Positions 1 through 9,487 of a stretch of DNA of 64,000 bases are shown in pieces; the stretch's first letter is position 1; every line of letters starts with the position of its first letter. The stretch comes from Eubacterium sp. (GTDB lineage: Bacteria; Bacillota; Clostridia; Lachnospirales; Lachnospiraceae), in the NCBI GenBank assembly GCA_017433295.1, contig JAFRHL010000035.1, positions 1 to 64,000 of the forward strand, written 5' to 3'. Under the pieces are notes generated by a model, which made no database searches, was not told where the DNA came from, and saw nothing but the letters and a program-made list of their open reading frames with translations. A program made the translations under genes and the position numbers.

Positions 1-3000
1 AGGATTCATCCTGTGAGAAGTAGCAAGCAGTTCCATACTCAGCCAGTCATAGGTTGCAGTACCGCTGCCGGATGCAAGAGGACTGGTATTCTTACCTACG
101 ATCTGCATATTCACAACGCCCTCTGTACCAAGGTCCAGAGGCTTATAATTGCCGACCTTATAGGTTGCTGTGCCGTTTGCGATCTTAGATACGATGGTTG
201 CCCAATCGTCTTCGATCTCAACCACAGCGCTCGGAGCCTTGAACTGTGCATAGCAGGATGTATTGCCCTGGATATTCGCATATCCCGGCTGCCATCCTGT
301 GAATTCATAGTCTGGACCATCCGGACTTACCGGAGTTTCCGCAGGCGGTGTAGCACTGCTGCCCTGCTGTACCTGCTGTTCCTTCAGCAATGTTGTGCCG
401 TTGTAGAAGTAAACGGTATATACTGGGATATAGGATGCAGTGTAAGTAGCGTTGCCTGTAACAGTTGTGATGGAAGGTGTCCATCCCTGTGCTGACTGTC
501 CGCTGCTGTTAGTCGGCATAGCCTGTCCCCACGATGGTGTTGCGCCGTATTTCAGCGTATCTGTCCTCAGTGTCGTACCGTCCGAATTCTTCCAGGTCAC
601 AGTGTACTCCCTTACAGTCTTGCTGTAGGCAGCATAGATCGTCCTGTCAGACATAACATTATGAAGCGCATCAGAATCAGCTGTCTCAGCATCCATACTC
701 TTACTCCATCCTACGAAGGTGTAAGTGTACTGAGCTGTCTGGGCTCTTGATGGATTAGCCGGTGCTGCTTCCTGCGGTACGCCATCGATGCAAGCAACCT
801 TCTTCAACTCTGTACCATCATAGTCTGCATAGGTACGGTAAGATGTGGTGTGGTCAGCCATGATCTTCAGATATGGATACTGACCTTCAAACTCTGCCAT
901 CTCAGCCCCGGTCAGGGAGTTGATATGGATGGAGCCGGATACATAAGCCTGATCCTGGTTGTTACCGTGCTCATCAAGGCCTCTCATGGTATCAAGGGTA
1001 GAAAGTATACCTCTGATCTCATCAGCCGTCTGTGCTTCCCATGCGATTCCTACGAGATGGACACGGGTGCTTGCCGGCACAGCATTGAGGACTGCCAGTG
1101 TGTCGATGACAGCACTGTTATTCTCAAGCCACAGGGTAGAGATGTTGCTGTAGGACGGGATGACAAACTCTGTCAGGTTTCTTTGATTCCTGATCGTAAG
1201 GTTAGTCATCGTTGCCGGTACATGCAGCTTCTTCAATACACCACCATTCGGCAGGGATAAGCCCTGGATGGATGTACCATCGAAATATGCCTCTTCCAGA
1301 ATCACGCAGTTTGAAACATCCACGCTCTTTTGTTCACCTGTTCCCAGTGCAGAACAGTTCCTTGCATCAATCTTTCTAAGAAGTCTGTTGCTGCCAAAAC
1401 TCAGACGCTTCATGTTCGGGTTATCGTAGTTTGCATCCGCATCCCCGACTTTAACCTCCTGGATTCGTGTAGCCGGTGAGAAATCAGCCACACCGACTTT
1501 CAGTCCGGACAGATCACCGACATTTGCGATCTGAGGAGCGGAATAGATATAGATCTCAGTGTCATTTACAGAATCCATTGGGCATTCAAGCAGTGTTGTC
1601 TGCCCTGCTTTACTCCGTTTCTGTACCAGATAGGATCCATATTTAACTGTTGGATACAGGTCGATATAGGGTGTTACGGTTATATCAGATTTAGCATAAC
1701 CACGGAGCTGGATAACCTGTGCAAGAGCATCACCGGCATTCCACTTGGAATCCATGTATGCGAATCTGTTTGTCATCCACAGCTTACGCTGCTGTTCCTT
1801 AGAGCCCTGACACATCGGCAGATAGAAGTCTGTCGGCTCCTTGCCTGCTGCAGGATTGGTAAGAGGCTCGATGTATTTCTTTCTCGCATCCTCATTCCAG
1901 ATGGTTTCCGGCCATACGGACTGCCTTGCCTCGTATCTTTCCTCGACCGCCCCATAATTCAGGCCGCCTGTTGACCGCAGGGTCTGGTACATATTGACAA
2001 TAGCGGCTCTCTTCGTATCTCGCAGGTTGCACCACAGTACGGAGTGCTGACCGTTGAAAACGTCTGCACCGTCAACAGTATCGGTGTCCTCCAGGCTGTA
2101 ACCATAACTAAGGGTACCTTCATTGTTTGTTCCAAGGCCGGTATCCATATCGTATGGCTCTGCAACGATCTTCCTGTCGATAGCACTGCCTTCTATCGTG
2201 CATTCACTGCCGTGGAAGCCCATGAACAGGTTTTTGCTCCGGGAATCCACCATCAGGAAGAATTCAGTAAATACATAGTAGAAGATCAGGGAATCGATCT
2301 CTGCATAATCTTCGATCTCTGCATCAAACTTAGCAAGCCTGTACTCTGCCGTATCATGGGTGTACTCTGTACCCTTATATGTTACCGGGGTTTCAAGAGC
2401 ATCACCGGTAGCCTGGTCTCTGTCAGTAGATACAACCCAGCTGATCCATTCTTTGAGCTTTGTGATGTCATCCCAGGTATCCTCCGGGAAACGCGCCTCA
2501 AAGTCATTTCTCCATGCCGGATACTCTTCCAGTGTCTCAGGATCTGTATAGATGGAATCGAAATCAGCAGATCTGAACAGCAGTCTGTCAGATGTGTTGT
2601 TCTGCCACTCCCAGGACTCCTGATCACCAGTGTATCCATAGCCCTCCGGGAACCTCTTCGGGAAGTTGAAGTTAAACTTGCCAATGAAGTTCAGGTCACC
2701 CGTCATCGTATCACGCCAGAACATGACGATCGGGATACCATCGATACCCCACCTCACTCTGTCATCTGCAAGCATTTCCGATGTCTTGTAAGGACAGATA
2801 TCATTGTAGAGTCTTACAAGCTCCACATTGTTTGCAGCCTCAGAGGATGCCACGTCAGCCTTGATAACGAACCTTGCTGTCGGCATTGATGTTGACCGCA
2901 GCTTATAAGTCCGGGAATGTCCGGCCGTGGTCATTTCGAATCCCTGCTTAAACTGCAGGTCCTCATTCTTGACATAGTATGGAGCGGATGATGTACCCTG

Positions 3001-5580
3001 CACGTTGGCCTGTACACCGTTGGCAGTGAAGGAATTGGACGGATACAGCTTATCTGTGAAGGACACTGTTACCGTCTTCTTATCGCCCTTATACTGCGGC
3101 AGCTCATCACACTCGATGATCATGTAAGGCAGGTATGCAGGAAGCTGTGAAGGTACCACTTTGCCGTATGCATCAAGCACCTGGTTCCGTGTGAACCTTT
3201 CGAGCATAACAGAACCATCCTGTGTATCAGCGATATAGTTATCCCTTATCTGATCCATGGTCAGATTGTTGGTATAGACCCGGATGCAGTAAATATCAAT
3301 GGTACAGTCATCGGATCCGATGGAAATACCCACAGGTGTTACCTGGGAGAAATCATCATCTGACGGATACTGTGCCACTCTTGCGATCTTGCCATCGATA
3401 AAGTTCTCAACCAGACGGTTTTCAGACCTCTTCTCAACAGTAAAAGCAACACGGATATGCTCATCTTCCTTATACTGCATATCAAGCTCTGTCTGTTCTG
3501 ATTTCAGCGTTGCCCTCTGCGGTGTGATCTCCAGACCACGGCCGCCGCTCATGCAGGAAAGGATTGTGGCATCATAGTCAGATACGTTCCGTGTAGCATA
3601 CTCCAGCTCAATGGTCAATCCATCCCGTCTTGCATCCTGTGCAAAGATCTGATAGGGGATCTCCACCCTTGCGCCGCCGGTTACACGCAGGCAGGTAACT
3701 CCATCCTCATCCTGCTGCCATCCATCGGATGTGAAGTTAAATCCGGTAAGCGTTGCTTCGATATCTCCTACATCGGATGCCCACTCTTCAGGATGAGCTT
3801 CGTTATTACTCCTTCCCAGAGAAGTAAGGTGTAATGCAAGGTCCTGTGTCTCAGCCTCCACATCTACCTCAGACTCTGTAACAGTGATGTTCAAAGTCTT
3901 TACAGTATCACGGCACTTGATATCGATCTGGAGCGGACCGGCCGTGTTAGCCCTGTATGTATAAGACTGTTCTGTCCTGCCCACTGTCTGGGTCGATACA
4001 AGCTCCTCATTGGCGTAGATCTTGACCTCTGCCGTATCTGATACCGGGTCATATACGGTAAATGGAATCGCAATGGATGTATACTGAGCAACCTCAGTCT
4101 GATTGAATGGGGAGGTGATGATGACCTCATCATTCAGTGTCTCAACGCTGGTAAACTCATAATAGAGCTCGTTGGACCGTACTGTTTCCCCATTGACCTC
4201 TGCCTCAAAGTAAACCCTGAGAGAATGCCCACCGTGGGACTGAGCCGGGATCGTATAAGACATCTGCCGGCCTGTAACGGAGGTCTGCTGTGTGCCAATC
4301 TCCGTACCATCCAGAATGAAATGGACGGTCTTTAGCACGGCACCGATCGGAGTATACGGGAATGATATAGCCCCTGAATATGGTGCGGCCACATCAAAGG
4401 TAGAGCTTAAGGACAGGGCTATGATAGTGATACTGTAGCTGATGCGCTTGTACTGACCCTCGATATCTGTCACCCTGACTTCTACCCTGTTCACGCTTGC
4501 GGACAGATATGGCGCAAGGTCGATCTCTACCGCACCCTGGGAGACATCCATGGTAGTCTTTGTTACATTGTTTACTGTGATGCTGACCGTACCATCCCCG
4601 GTCGGGATACCTTCCATCATGGAAGACCAGATAAAAGAGATCGGGCAAGAAGCATTCTCGGATATGGTCTTAGACAGCCATCCGGTCATATTCTCCATGC
4701 TCACTACGGATTTGACCGTCTGGTCACCGCTGCCACTGCCGCCGCCTGACCCGCCGCCAATGCCGGTGATACGGAACATCTCGTTGCCTTCTTTATCAAC
4801 GAATACAGCTTCCTCGTCCTCTACATATCCGTCGGCCACAAAGCCTAAATGCTCTTGTTCAAGGCCTTTCAGCTTGGTTTGGACATCCTGTAGTGTATTC
4901 GTTGCTTCAGCAGCTTCATTGAGCGCATCACTTGCATCCGATGCGGCCTTTGCGGCTGTCTCATCCGCTGTGGTGACAAGATCTGCGATGGCTTTGGACT
5001 TACGGTCCATCTGCTCGGAGATATCTTCCCATCGTTCTTCAGTCTGTGTAGCAATTTCCTCCGTCTGCGCCTTCATCGTAGTTGCTGTTTCTGCTGCTGA
5101 TTCGGACCTTTCAGTCAGTTCCTCCATGGCTCTCTGGGAATTCTCATATTGCTGTCCTGCGTTGATGATCTCTTCCGCATTATCCATTATATCAACAAGC
5201 TCCCTTACTACGGACTTGGATGCAACTGTATCCTTGTCCATGGCCGCCTGTTCGATATCGATAATAAAGTTTGCGGTATTGAGCTCTCTGCCATTTCTGC
5301 GTAAGGACAGTTCAAACACGGCCCTTCCTGCGGCGGCTGTGATCTGCTGGTTACCGGTTACGGTCACAACAGTACCATTTACGGAGGCTTCAGCAGAATA
5401 GGCATTCCCGTCCGGTTTTGTTCCACGGATTAGAGCTGTTGTGCCGGTCAGTACAGAAAACTGACCGTTTCTGGAAAAGAGGTTGATCTTTAGATTAAAA
5501 TCTTCGTCGTACTGGTTCAATCTGACAGACGCCATTGAACCGCCCGGTATCATATCCAGGCTAAACTCATGAATTATCAT
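1..5580 (-). CDS. Giant tail fibre / receptor-binding protein, 3' end cut by window
   Basis: A continuous minus-strand frame of 1860 codons starts at ATG 5580 behind a GGAAGGAAG ribosome site and stays open through base 1. Residues about 1-115 form a BppU-N-like baseplate domain, a paralogue of the next gene. About 115-240 is a heptad coiled coil, followed by a Gly/Ser linker and Ig-like repeats. About 630-775 is LamG/concanavalin-like. About 900-1300 resembles a CotH kinase fold, with DSRSKN near 1112 and PYDMDTGLG near 1140. A leucine-rich-like stretch and InlB B-type repeats (about 1590-1765) follow. From about 1785 a DUF6273-like domain begins and is cut at HRMN. Role by position: distal tail adhesin. 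The modular C-terminus suggests host-range switching. Confidence 0.85.
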   Translation of the reverse strand, partial: MIIHEFSLDMIPGGSMASVRLNQYDEDFNLKINLFSRNGQFSVLTGTTALIRGTKPDGNAYSAEASVNGTVVTVTGNQQITAAAGRAVFELSLRRNGRELNTANFIIDIEQAAMDKDTVASKSVVRELVDIMDNAEEIINAGQQYENSQRAMEELTERSESAAETATTMKAQTEEIATQTEERWEDISEQMDRKSKAIADLVTTADETAAKAASDASDALNEAAEATNTLQDVQTKLKGLEQEHLGFVADGYVEDEEAVFVDKEGNEMFRITGIGGGSGGGSGSGDQTVKSVVSMENMTGWLSKTISENASCPISFIWSSMMEGIPTGDGTVSITVNNVTKTTMDVSQGAVEIDLAPYLSASVNRVEVRVTDIEGQYKRISYSITIIALSLSSTFDVAAPYSGAISFPYTPIGAVLKTVHFILDGTEIGTQQTSVTGRQMSYTIPAQSHGGHSLRVYFEAEVNGETVRSNELYYEFTSVETLNDEVIITSPFNQTEVAQYTSIAIPFTVYDPVSDTAEVKIYANEELVSTQTVGRTEQSYTYRANTAGPLQIDIKCRDTVKTLNITVTESEVDVEAETQDLALHLTSLGRSNNEAHPEEWASDVGDIEATLTGFNFTSDGWQQDEDGVTCLRVTGGARVEIPYQIFAQDARRDGLTIELEYATRNVSDYDATILSCMSGGRGLEITPQRATLKSEQTELDMQYKEDEHIRVAFTVEKRSENRLVENFIDGKIARVAQYPSDDDFSQVTPVGISIGSDDCTIDIYCIRVYTNNLTMDQIRDNYIADTQDGSVMLERFTRNQVLDAYGKVVPSQLPAYLPYMIIECDELPQYKGDKKTVTVSFTDKLYPSNSFTANGVQANVQGTSSAPYYVKNEDLQFKQGFEMTTAGHSRTYKLRSTSMPTARFVIKADVASSEAANNVELVRLYNDICPYKTSEMLADDRVRWGIDGIPIVMFWRDTMTGDLNFIGKFNFNFPKRFPEGYGYTGDQESWEWQNNTSDRLLFRSADFDSIYTDPETLEEYPAWRNDFEARFPEDTWDDITKLKEWISWVVSTDRDQATGDALETPVTYKGTEYTHDTAEYRLAKFDAEIEDYAEIDSLIFYYVFTEFFLMVDSRSKNLFMGFHGSECTIEGSAIDRKIVAEPYDMDTGLGTNNEGTLSYGYSLEDTDTVDGADVFNGQHSVLWCNLRDTKRAAIVNMYQTLRSTGGLNYGAVEERYEARQSVWPETIWNEDARKKYIEPLTNPAAGKEPTDFYLPMCQGSKEQQRKLWMTNRFAYMDSKWNAGDALAQVIQLRGYAKSDITVTPYIDLYPTVKYGSYLVQKRSKAGQTTLLECPMDSVNDTEIYIYSAPQIANVGDLSGLKVGVADFSPATRIQEVKVGDADANYDNPNMKRLSFGSNRLLRKIDARNCSALGTGEQKSVDVSNCVILEEAYFDGTSIQGLSLPNGGVLKKLHVPATMTNLTIRNQRNLTEFVIPSYSNISTLWLENNSAVIDTLAVLNAVPASTRVHLVGIAWEAQTADEIRGILSTLDTMRGLDEHGNNQDQAYVSGSIHINSLTGAEMAEFEGQYPYLKIMADHTTSYRTYADYDGTELKKVACIDGVPQEAAPANPSRAQTAQYTYTFVGWSKSMDAETADSDALHNVMSDRTIYAAYSKTVREYTVTWKNSDGTTLRTDTLKYGATPSWGQAMPTNSSGQSAQGWTPSITTVTGNATYTASYIPVYTVYFYNGTTLLKEQQVQQGSSATPPAETPVSPDGPDYEFTGWQPGYANIQGNTSCYAQFKAPSAVVEIEDDWATIVSKIANGTATYKVGNYKPLDLGTEGVVNMQIVGKNTSPLASGSGTATYDWLSMELLATSHRMNP

Positions 5581-5603
5581 TCGCTCTTCTTCCTTCCTTT
5601 CGT

Positions 5604-5945
5604 TTAAATATCCTCAATACACACTTTGAAGTTTTGTGTAAAAAGTTCTTTTCTCGCATGGGTAAGACAGATTTCAAATACACCAACACCAGGAGTGTTT
5701 GTCATGTTACTGTCCCCATTCACTGTTACCGTGTTGCCCGAGATAGAAGCAGAGGCTTCATATTTCGTGCCATCCGGCTTTGTTCCACATATTTTTGCAG
5801 ACGTACCATTCTCCATCTTAAAAGTACCTGACCTTGACATGATGTTAAATTTCAGTTTGAAATCAGCATCGCCCCGATTCAGGTGAATCACAACAGGATC
5901 ACCGAGTGGTGTAACACTCAGATCATATGCTTCATGCTCCATCAT
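5604..5945 (-). CDS. Small BppU-N-like baseplate / fibre adaptor protein
   Basis: A 113-aa protein whose whole length matches the N-terminal domain of the giant fibre downstream. Both have an xxHExxDLxxxP-like start, a DFKLKFN or DFNLKIN strand, the SRSGTF / SRNGQF turn and a GTKPDGTKY / GTKPDGNAY motif. This fold is the N-terminal domain of lactococcal-type upper baseplate proteins (family knowledge). It lies 23 bases upstream of the fibre gene and is presumably co-translated with it. The start is ATG 5945, behind AAGGAGTGATGAGCC. It probably acts as a free-standing connector or as a second copy of the fibre attachment domain. Confidence 0.65.
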   Translation of the reverse strand: MMEHEAYDLSVTPLGDPVVIHLNRGDADFKLKFNIMSRSGTFKMENGTSAKICGTKPDGTKYEASASISGNTVTVNGDSNMTNTPGVGVFEICLTHARKELFTQNFKVCIEDI

Positions 5946-5964
5946 GGCTCATCACTCCTTTCTA

Positions 5965-6639
5965 TTAGGTGATAGGTGCCTTTGCTTCCCATGAGAAAGC
6001 AAGTGAACCGGTTCCCTGGACAACAAAAAAGCTATCCGTCTTTTCACTAACGTACAGCTTTCCTTCTCCTTCCTCCTGAAGGAATACATAATATGCTCCA
6101 TTCTCCCCAATGATTTCCTGAAAATCTTCAGAGAGATAGATATAGCAGTCACCAGTTTCTCCCGTCGCGCCGCTTCCTAACTCGCTCTTATAGGCGTTGC
6201 TTGCCACGACAGCCTCTACTTCTTCTGCCTTTTCTCTGACGGCTGCAAGGGCATCCTGCGCATTCGTGGCGGCTGTCTCTGCGTCTGATACTGCGGAAAC
6301 AGCATCAGCTTTAAGATCCTCAACATCAGACTTTATAGTCTCTGCATTCTGTAGTGCAGTTGATGCTGATTGCAGATCTGTATCAATCTGTTCTTTAAGA
6401 TTGACCACATCTGCTTTTGCAGTTGCCGCAGCCTCTGCTGCAGTCTGCGCATTCGATTCGTAACTCCCCATCTCGTCATGTGTAGCCATCCTCTTCACAT
6501 CTCCGGCAGAAAAGCAGGCATACACCGCTTTACCGTCATTGGTATCAGGATCACCACTCAGTACAAAAGCAATTTCTCCCGGCTTAAGGCTTGACGGATT
6601 GAAATTGAGATAGGTCCCCCTTCTATGCTGGATTGCCAT
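5965..6639 (-). CDS. Tail fibre protein with Mtd-N-like domain and coiled coil
   Basis: A 224-aa protein. Residues 1-45 (AIQHRRGTYLNFNPSSLKPG, then GEIAFVLSGD) match the N-terminal domain of the Bordetella phage major tropism determinant, a short beta domain found on many phage fibres. Residues about 65-150 are an alanine-rich heptad coiled coil, likely trimeric. The C-terminus is a small beta domain with GATGETGDCYIYLSED. The second ATG (6639) is preferred because GGAGG lies six bases before it. The gene overlaps its upstream neighbour by 17 bases. The product is probably a structural part of the baseplate-fibre assembly; no enzymatic motif is visible. Confidence 0.6.
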   Translation of the reverse strand: MAIQHRRGTYLNFNPSSLKPGEIAFVLSGDPDTNDGKAVYACFSAGDVKRMATHDEMGSYESNAQTAAEAAATAKADVVNLKEQIDTDLQSASTALQNAETIKSDVEDLKADAVSAVSDAETAATNAQDALAAVREKAEEVEAVVASNAYKSELGSGATGETGDCYIYLSEDFQEIIGENGAYYVFLQEEGEGKLYVSEKTDSFFVVQGTGSLAFSWEAKAPIT

Positions 6640-6859
6640 CTGCATCCTCCTGTTCTACCTGATTATCTGCAGGTTCATCTTTATCACTACCGTTGCTGAT
6701 CATATCAAGAAGGGATCTCGTAATGTAAACATCTTGAATCTGTTTGGCTACGGCATTGATTATCACGACACCCATTTCCGGGGAGATGTCGTTTGCCCGA
6801 AATTTACTTTGGATATCCGTCAATATCAACTGTGTAAGTGCTATTATGCGCTCGTCCAT
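6623..6859 (-). CDS. Small tail-region protein, unknown
   Basis: A 78-aa protein with an N-terminal helical part (DERIIALTQLILTDIQ) and an acidic, Asp/Glu-rich tail (SDKDEPADNQVEQEDAD). No family is recognised. It sits between the tail hub and the Mtd-N fibre gene, in the same direction, with an AAGGAGAGCG ribosome site. Small acidic proteins of this position occur in many Firmicute siphophages without known role. It could be an assembly factor for the fibre encoded next; that is only positional inference. Confidence 0.6.
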   Translation of the reverse strand: MDERIIALTQLILTDIQSKFRANDISPEMGVVIINAVAKQIQDVYITRSLLDMISNGSDKDEPADNQVEQEDADGNPA

Positions 6860-6877
6860 ATCTCGCTCTCCTTATGA

Positions 6878-9091
6878 TTATTTTATGATCCCATCTACGA
6901 TTTTATAGGTTGCCCAACTTTGTACTGTCCCATCAGAGTTGATGCTAATTGGTATTGATACAGAGCTCCTGCTTGCTCCTCCTGCGTGAAATCCACTTGA
7001 GTCCACATAGGCCTTTTCTGTTCCAGAGCCTTCAATTCCCCCTACTTCAAAAGATATTTTTTTCCCGGCTTCCAAATGTAAATATGTTGCTCCTTCCAAT
7101 GAAGCGTGTTTGGCACCATCACTATATATAGCACACAAGTCCAAATGACCGTACAGTGTACTTCCCACATATCCTTTTAGATCGGCTTCATTGATTATGA
7201 TCTTTCGGTTACCTGTTGTTGATGTAATCTTTCCAGAAACATCAGCTCCAGTCAATTTAGCGTTTTTTGCTGTCAGATTTCCGTCTGTGTCAACCTTAAA
7301 ATTGCCAATATCGATGCTTCCCTTTTTCATAGTCAGGGAACCAGAAGACAGATTAAACACCGTGTTACCACCAGCATCCTTAATAGTTCCCGTAGTGATA
7401 TTAGAACCGTTGATTGTTGTATAACCGGATGTCCCTAATCCCGTTTTTGTGGCGAACCCATCAAAAGATGTGACGCCTTTTATATTGATGGTATTCTTAT
7501 CAAGGTTTATGGCTACTGACCCGTCCTTCGATGTGATCGTACCAGTATTAATCCAGTCTGCATTAACACCTCTTGCCGTCAGGATCCTCGCAATCAAATC
7601 GCCGTTAACTTCAAGGCCGTACCAGGTCTTCCCACCATTTGGCGTGACCGTAATTCCGACATCCGATATCAGTATCCGAATATTAGATTCTTCCAGATTC
7701 TTTTTGTCATGATAATAATACTTGCTTGTACCATCGCTCTGCTTGACTTCGGTATAGTATAATCCGGAAGCGGTATCAATCTTCTCATGCAGCTCAGCTA
7801 GCTTCGCTTCATAAGAAGTCCTTTCCTCCAACAGCTTCCGCCGACTTTCCACATAGCTCTTTGTCCCTTGTGAAAACCGTGTAGCACTGTTCCTCGCTGG
7901 TGTCTCTGCACCGCAGACCGTAGTCTGGGAATTATCAATGGAGAAGTTCGACCGGGTGATAAGTATAGGATGTTCATTACCTTTCCTGTCCCAAAGGATT
8001 CCGATATCACCGGCCTCAATGGATGGATCACTGGCATGGGTGATATTGGATTTACGAAATGTCAATCCGATGAGCTGATCGCCCAGCCATGATGATACTT
8101 CTGTAAGTGTATCCTCTGTGATGAACGGATTATCAATCACATCGATGATGTACCCAGATTTTCCTACCAGATTTGTTTTTGTGGCCGGACTATCCTTACC
8201 TGTGGGCTCTTCTGCATCCGGGTCATCATCAATCTTGACAGTGACCTGAACACCTGTTATCAACACATCATCCATGCTGGTATTTTGGGAATAAAGCGCA
8301 TTGATGTGATGTATGTTCTTATCCTCTGTGAAGTTTCCGGCATCTACATCAGGATCGTTATTACCATCAAGAGATACACCGGATGAATACGATGTAAATG
8401 TACCTCCGTCATAACCTTCTGACCGGTTTTCAAGAGTTGTCTGATCGAACCATTTCAGCTCCAGCTCTCCGCTGACATTGCACCGGGCAAAGCACCCGGC
8501 AACAGCCGCTGCCCATCCGATGACTTCACGGTATGTGACAGCCTCTTCTTCCGGCCTCTTCTGGACCACATAATCATTGTGCGGGAAGGAATAGGTATTA
8601 AGCCTCACACCACACTTATCACAAGCATCCCTGATGATCCTGTCCAGTGTTGCAGGATAACTCAGAGCAGTATCATAAGGCCTGTCGAACTGGCACATAT
8701 TATCAAGAAGTGTCAGCGTGATGGTTGCACCGTTGTAAGATGTATCATCGACAGTATAGGTTCCTTTTTTGATCTTTTCAGTATGTGCTCCGCCGTCTGT
8801 CAGGTACATACCGACGTAAAGAATGACTTTCGCATTCGTAAAATCATAAGGTGTATAGGCTTCCGTGATGTTGTTTATAATCAATGTAGCACCGCCTATG
8901 ATCGTGCTTCCTAATGCAGTGAAGTTATCATCCTCTGAAACAGCGTCATCTGTAGAAAACCCGCCTGCCCAGATCTCAGTGTTCGTAAGTGACAGACGGG
9001 TTCTGTTTTCTAGTGTAATTTCAGCGTAGGCCAAATAGTTTCTGCGGTCATAGTAAAGCTCCCGCTTAAAGCTTTTTGAGATATTCAACAT
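6878..9091 (-). CDS. Tail hub / tail-associated endopeptidase-type protein (Tal)
   Basis: A 737-aa protein directly after the distal tail gene, the usual place for the gp27-like hub (Tal) of siphophages. Residues about 1-380 show the hub pattern: a beta-rich start with AEITLENRTRLSLTN, then TYTVDDTSYNGATITLTLLD, and a conserved RDACDKCGVRL helix. A coiled coil lies near 405-450. From about 480 the sequence becomes a repetitive beta-helix (GVTSFDGFATKTGLG, GSLTMKKGSIDIGNFKV) typical of trimeric fibres. No zinc-peptidase or amidase signature is obvious, so lytic activity is not claimed. It probably closes the tail tube and carries the fibres. Confidence 0.75.
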   Translation of the reverse strand: MLNISKSFKRELYYDRRNYLAYAEITLENRTRLSLTNTEIWAGGFSTDDAVSEDDNFTALGSTIIGGATLIINNITEAYTPYDFTNAKVILYVGMYLTDGGAHTEKIKKGTYTVDDTSYNGATITLTLLDNMCQFDRPYDTALSYPATLDRIIRDACDKCGVRLNTYSFPHNDYVVQKRPEEEAVTYREVIGWAAAVAGCFARCNVSGELELKWFDQTTLENRSEGYDGGTFTSYSSGVSLDGNNDPDVDAGNFTEDKNIHHINALYSQNTSMDDVLITGVQVTVKIDDDPDAEEPTGKDSPATKTNLVGKSGYIIDVIDNPFITEDTLTEVSSWLGDQLIGLTFRKSNITHASDPSIEAGDIGILWDRKGNEHPILITRSNFSIDNSQTTVCGAETPARNSATRFSQGTKSYVESRRKLLEERTSYEAKLAELHEKIDTASGLYYTEVKQSDGTSKYYYHDKKNLEESNIRILISDVGITVTPNGGKTWYGLEVNGDLIARILTARGVNADWINTGTITSKDGSVAINLDKNTINIKGVTSFDGFATKTGLGTSGYTTINGSNITTGTIKDAGGNTVFNLSSGSLTMKKGSIDIGNFKVDTDGNLTAKNAKLTGADVSGKITSTTGNRKIIINEADLKGYVGSTLYGHLDLCAIYSDGAKHASLEGATYLHLEAGKKISFEVGGIEGSGTEKAYVDSSGFHAGGASRSSVSIPISINSDGTVQSWATYKIVDGIIK

Positions 9092-9103
9092 ATGACCACC
9101 ACC

Positions 9104-9478
9104 TTAAATCCTCGTAAACTGCAGCGTAACATCCTTCCATGTATGGACAGGATCGTTGAGGTTTCTGGCACTGCAGCTTCTCTTGCCGACATAAAAATTG
9201 TTCGTTAGGAACCGGTTGGGAACACGTGGATCCGCATAAGTTAGGGAAACTTTTGTCTTCCCGTCTACCGCTTTGAAGATTCGTGCTGCTTTTTCCCATG
9301 ACACATCTTTCCAGACGAATTCATAGTAATCCTTGACGGCCACAACATCCTTATGCATGATGCCGTCAAGCGTTCTACCGGTCTCCTCTGAGGACAGGTC
9401 CTCAATGCCCGGTTTGTACTCATCAGGGGTTGGGAGCGTTACCCCGTCAACTTTAAAAGGATCTTTAAATGTTGCCAT
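9104..9478 (-). CDS. Distal tail-type protein, DUF6711 family
   Basis: A 124-aa protein starting MATFKDPFKVDGVTLPTPDE, which I recognise as the DUF6711 pattern, with a conserved DVVAVKDYYEFVWKDVSW segment and an SLTYADPR strand. Proteins of this kind lie between the tape measure and the tail hub in many Clostridia siphophages and probably play the distal-tail (Dit) role despite their small size. Start ATG 9478 follows AGGAGGGCGCA. The gene is 10 bases downstream of the tape-measure stop. Confidence 0.7.
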   Translation of the reverse strand: MATFKDPFKVDGVTLPTPDEYKPGIEDLSSEETGRTLDGIMHKDVVAVKDYYEFVWKDVSWEKAARIFKAVDGKTKVSLTYADPRVPNRFLTNNFYVGKRSCSARNLNDPVHTWKDVTLQFTRI

Positions 9479-9487
9479 TGCGCCCTC

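Noticed and set aside
2044..2889. Long plus-strand open frame (281 codons) over the tail fibre gene
   Set aside because: Antisense to a continuous 1860-codon frame with recognisable domains; its translation is Cys/Ile/Arg-rich without motifs, and no ribosome site precedes it.
4550..5401. Plus-strand 283-codon Ser/Ala-rich frame
   Set aside because: Antisense of the coiled-coil part of the tail fibre; low-complexity translation reflects the heptad codons of the real gene.
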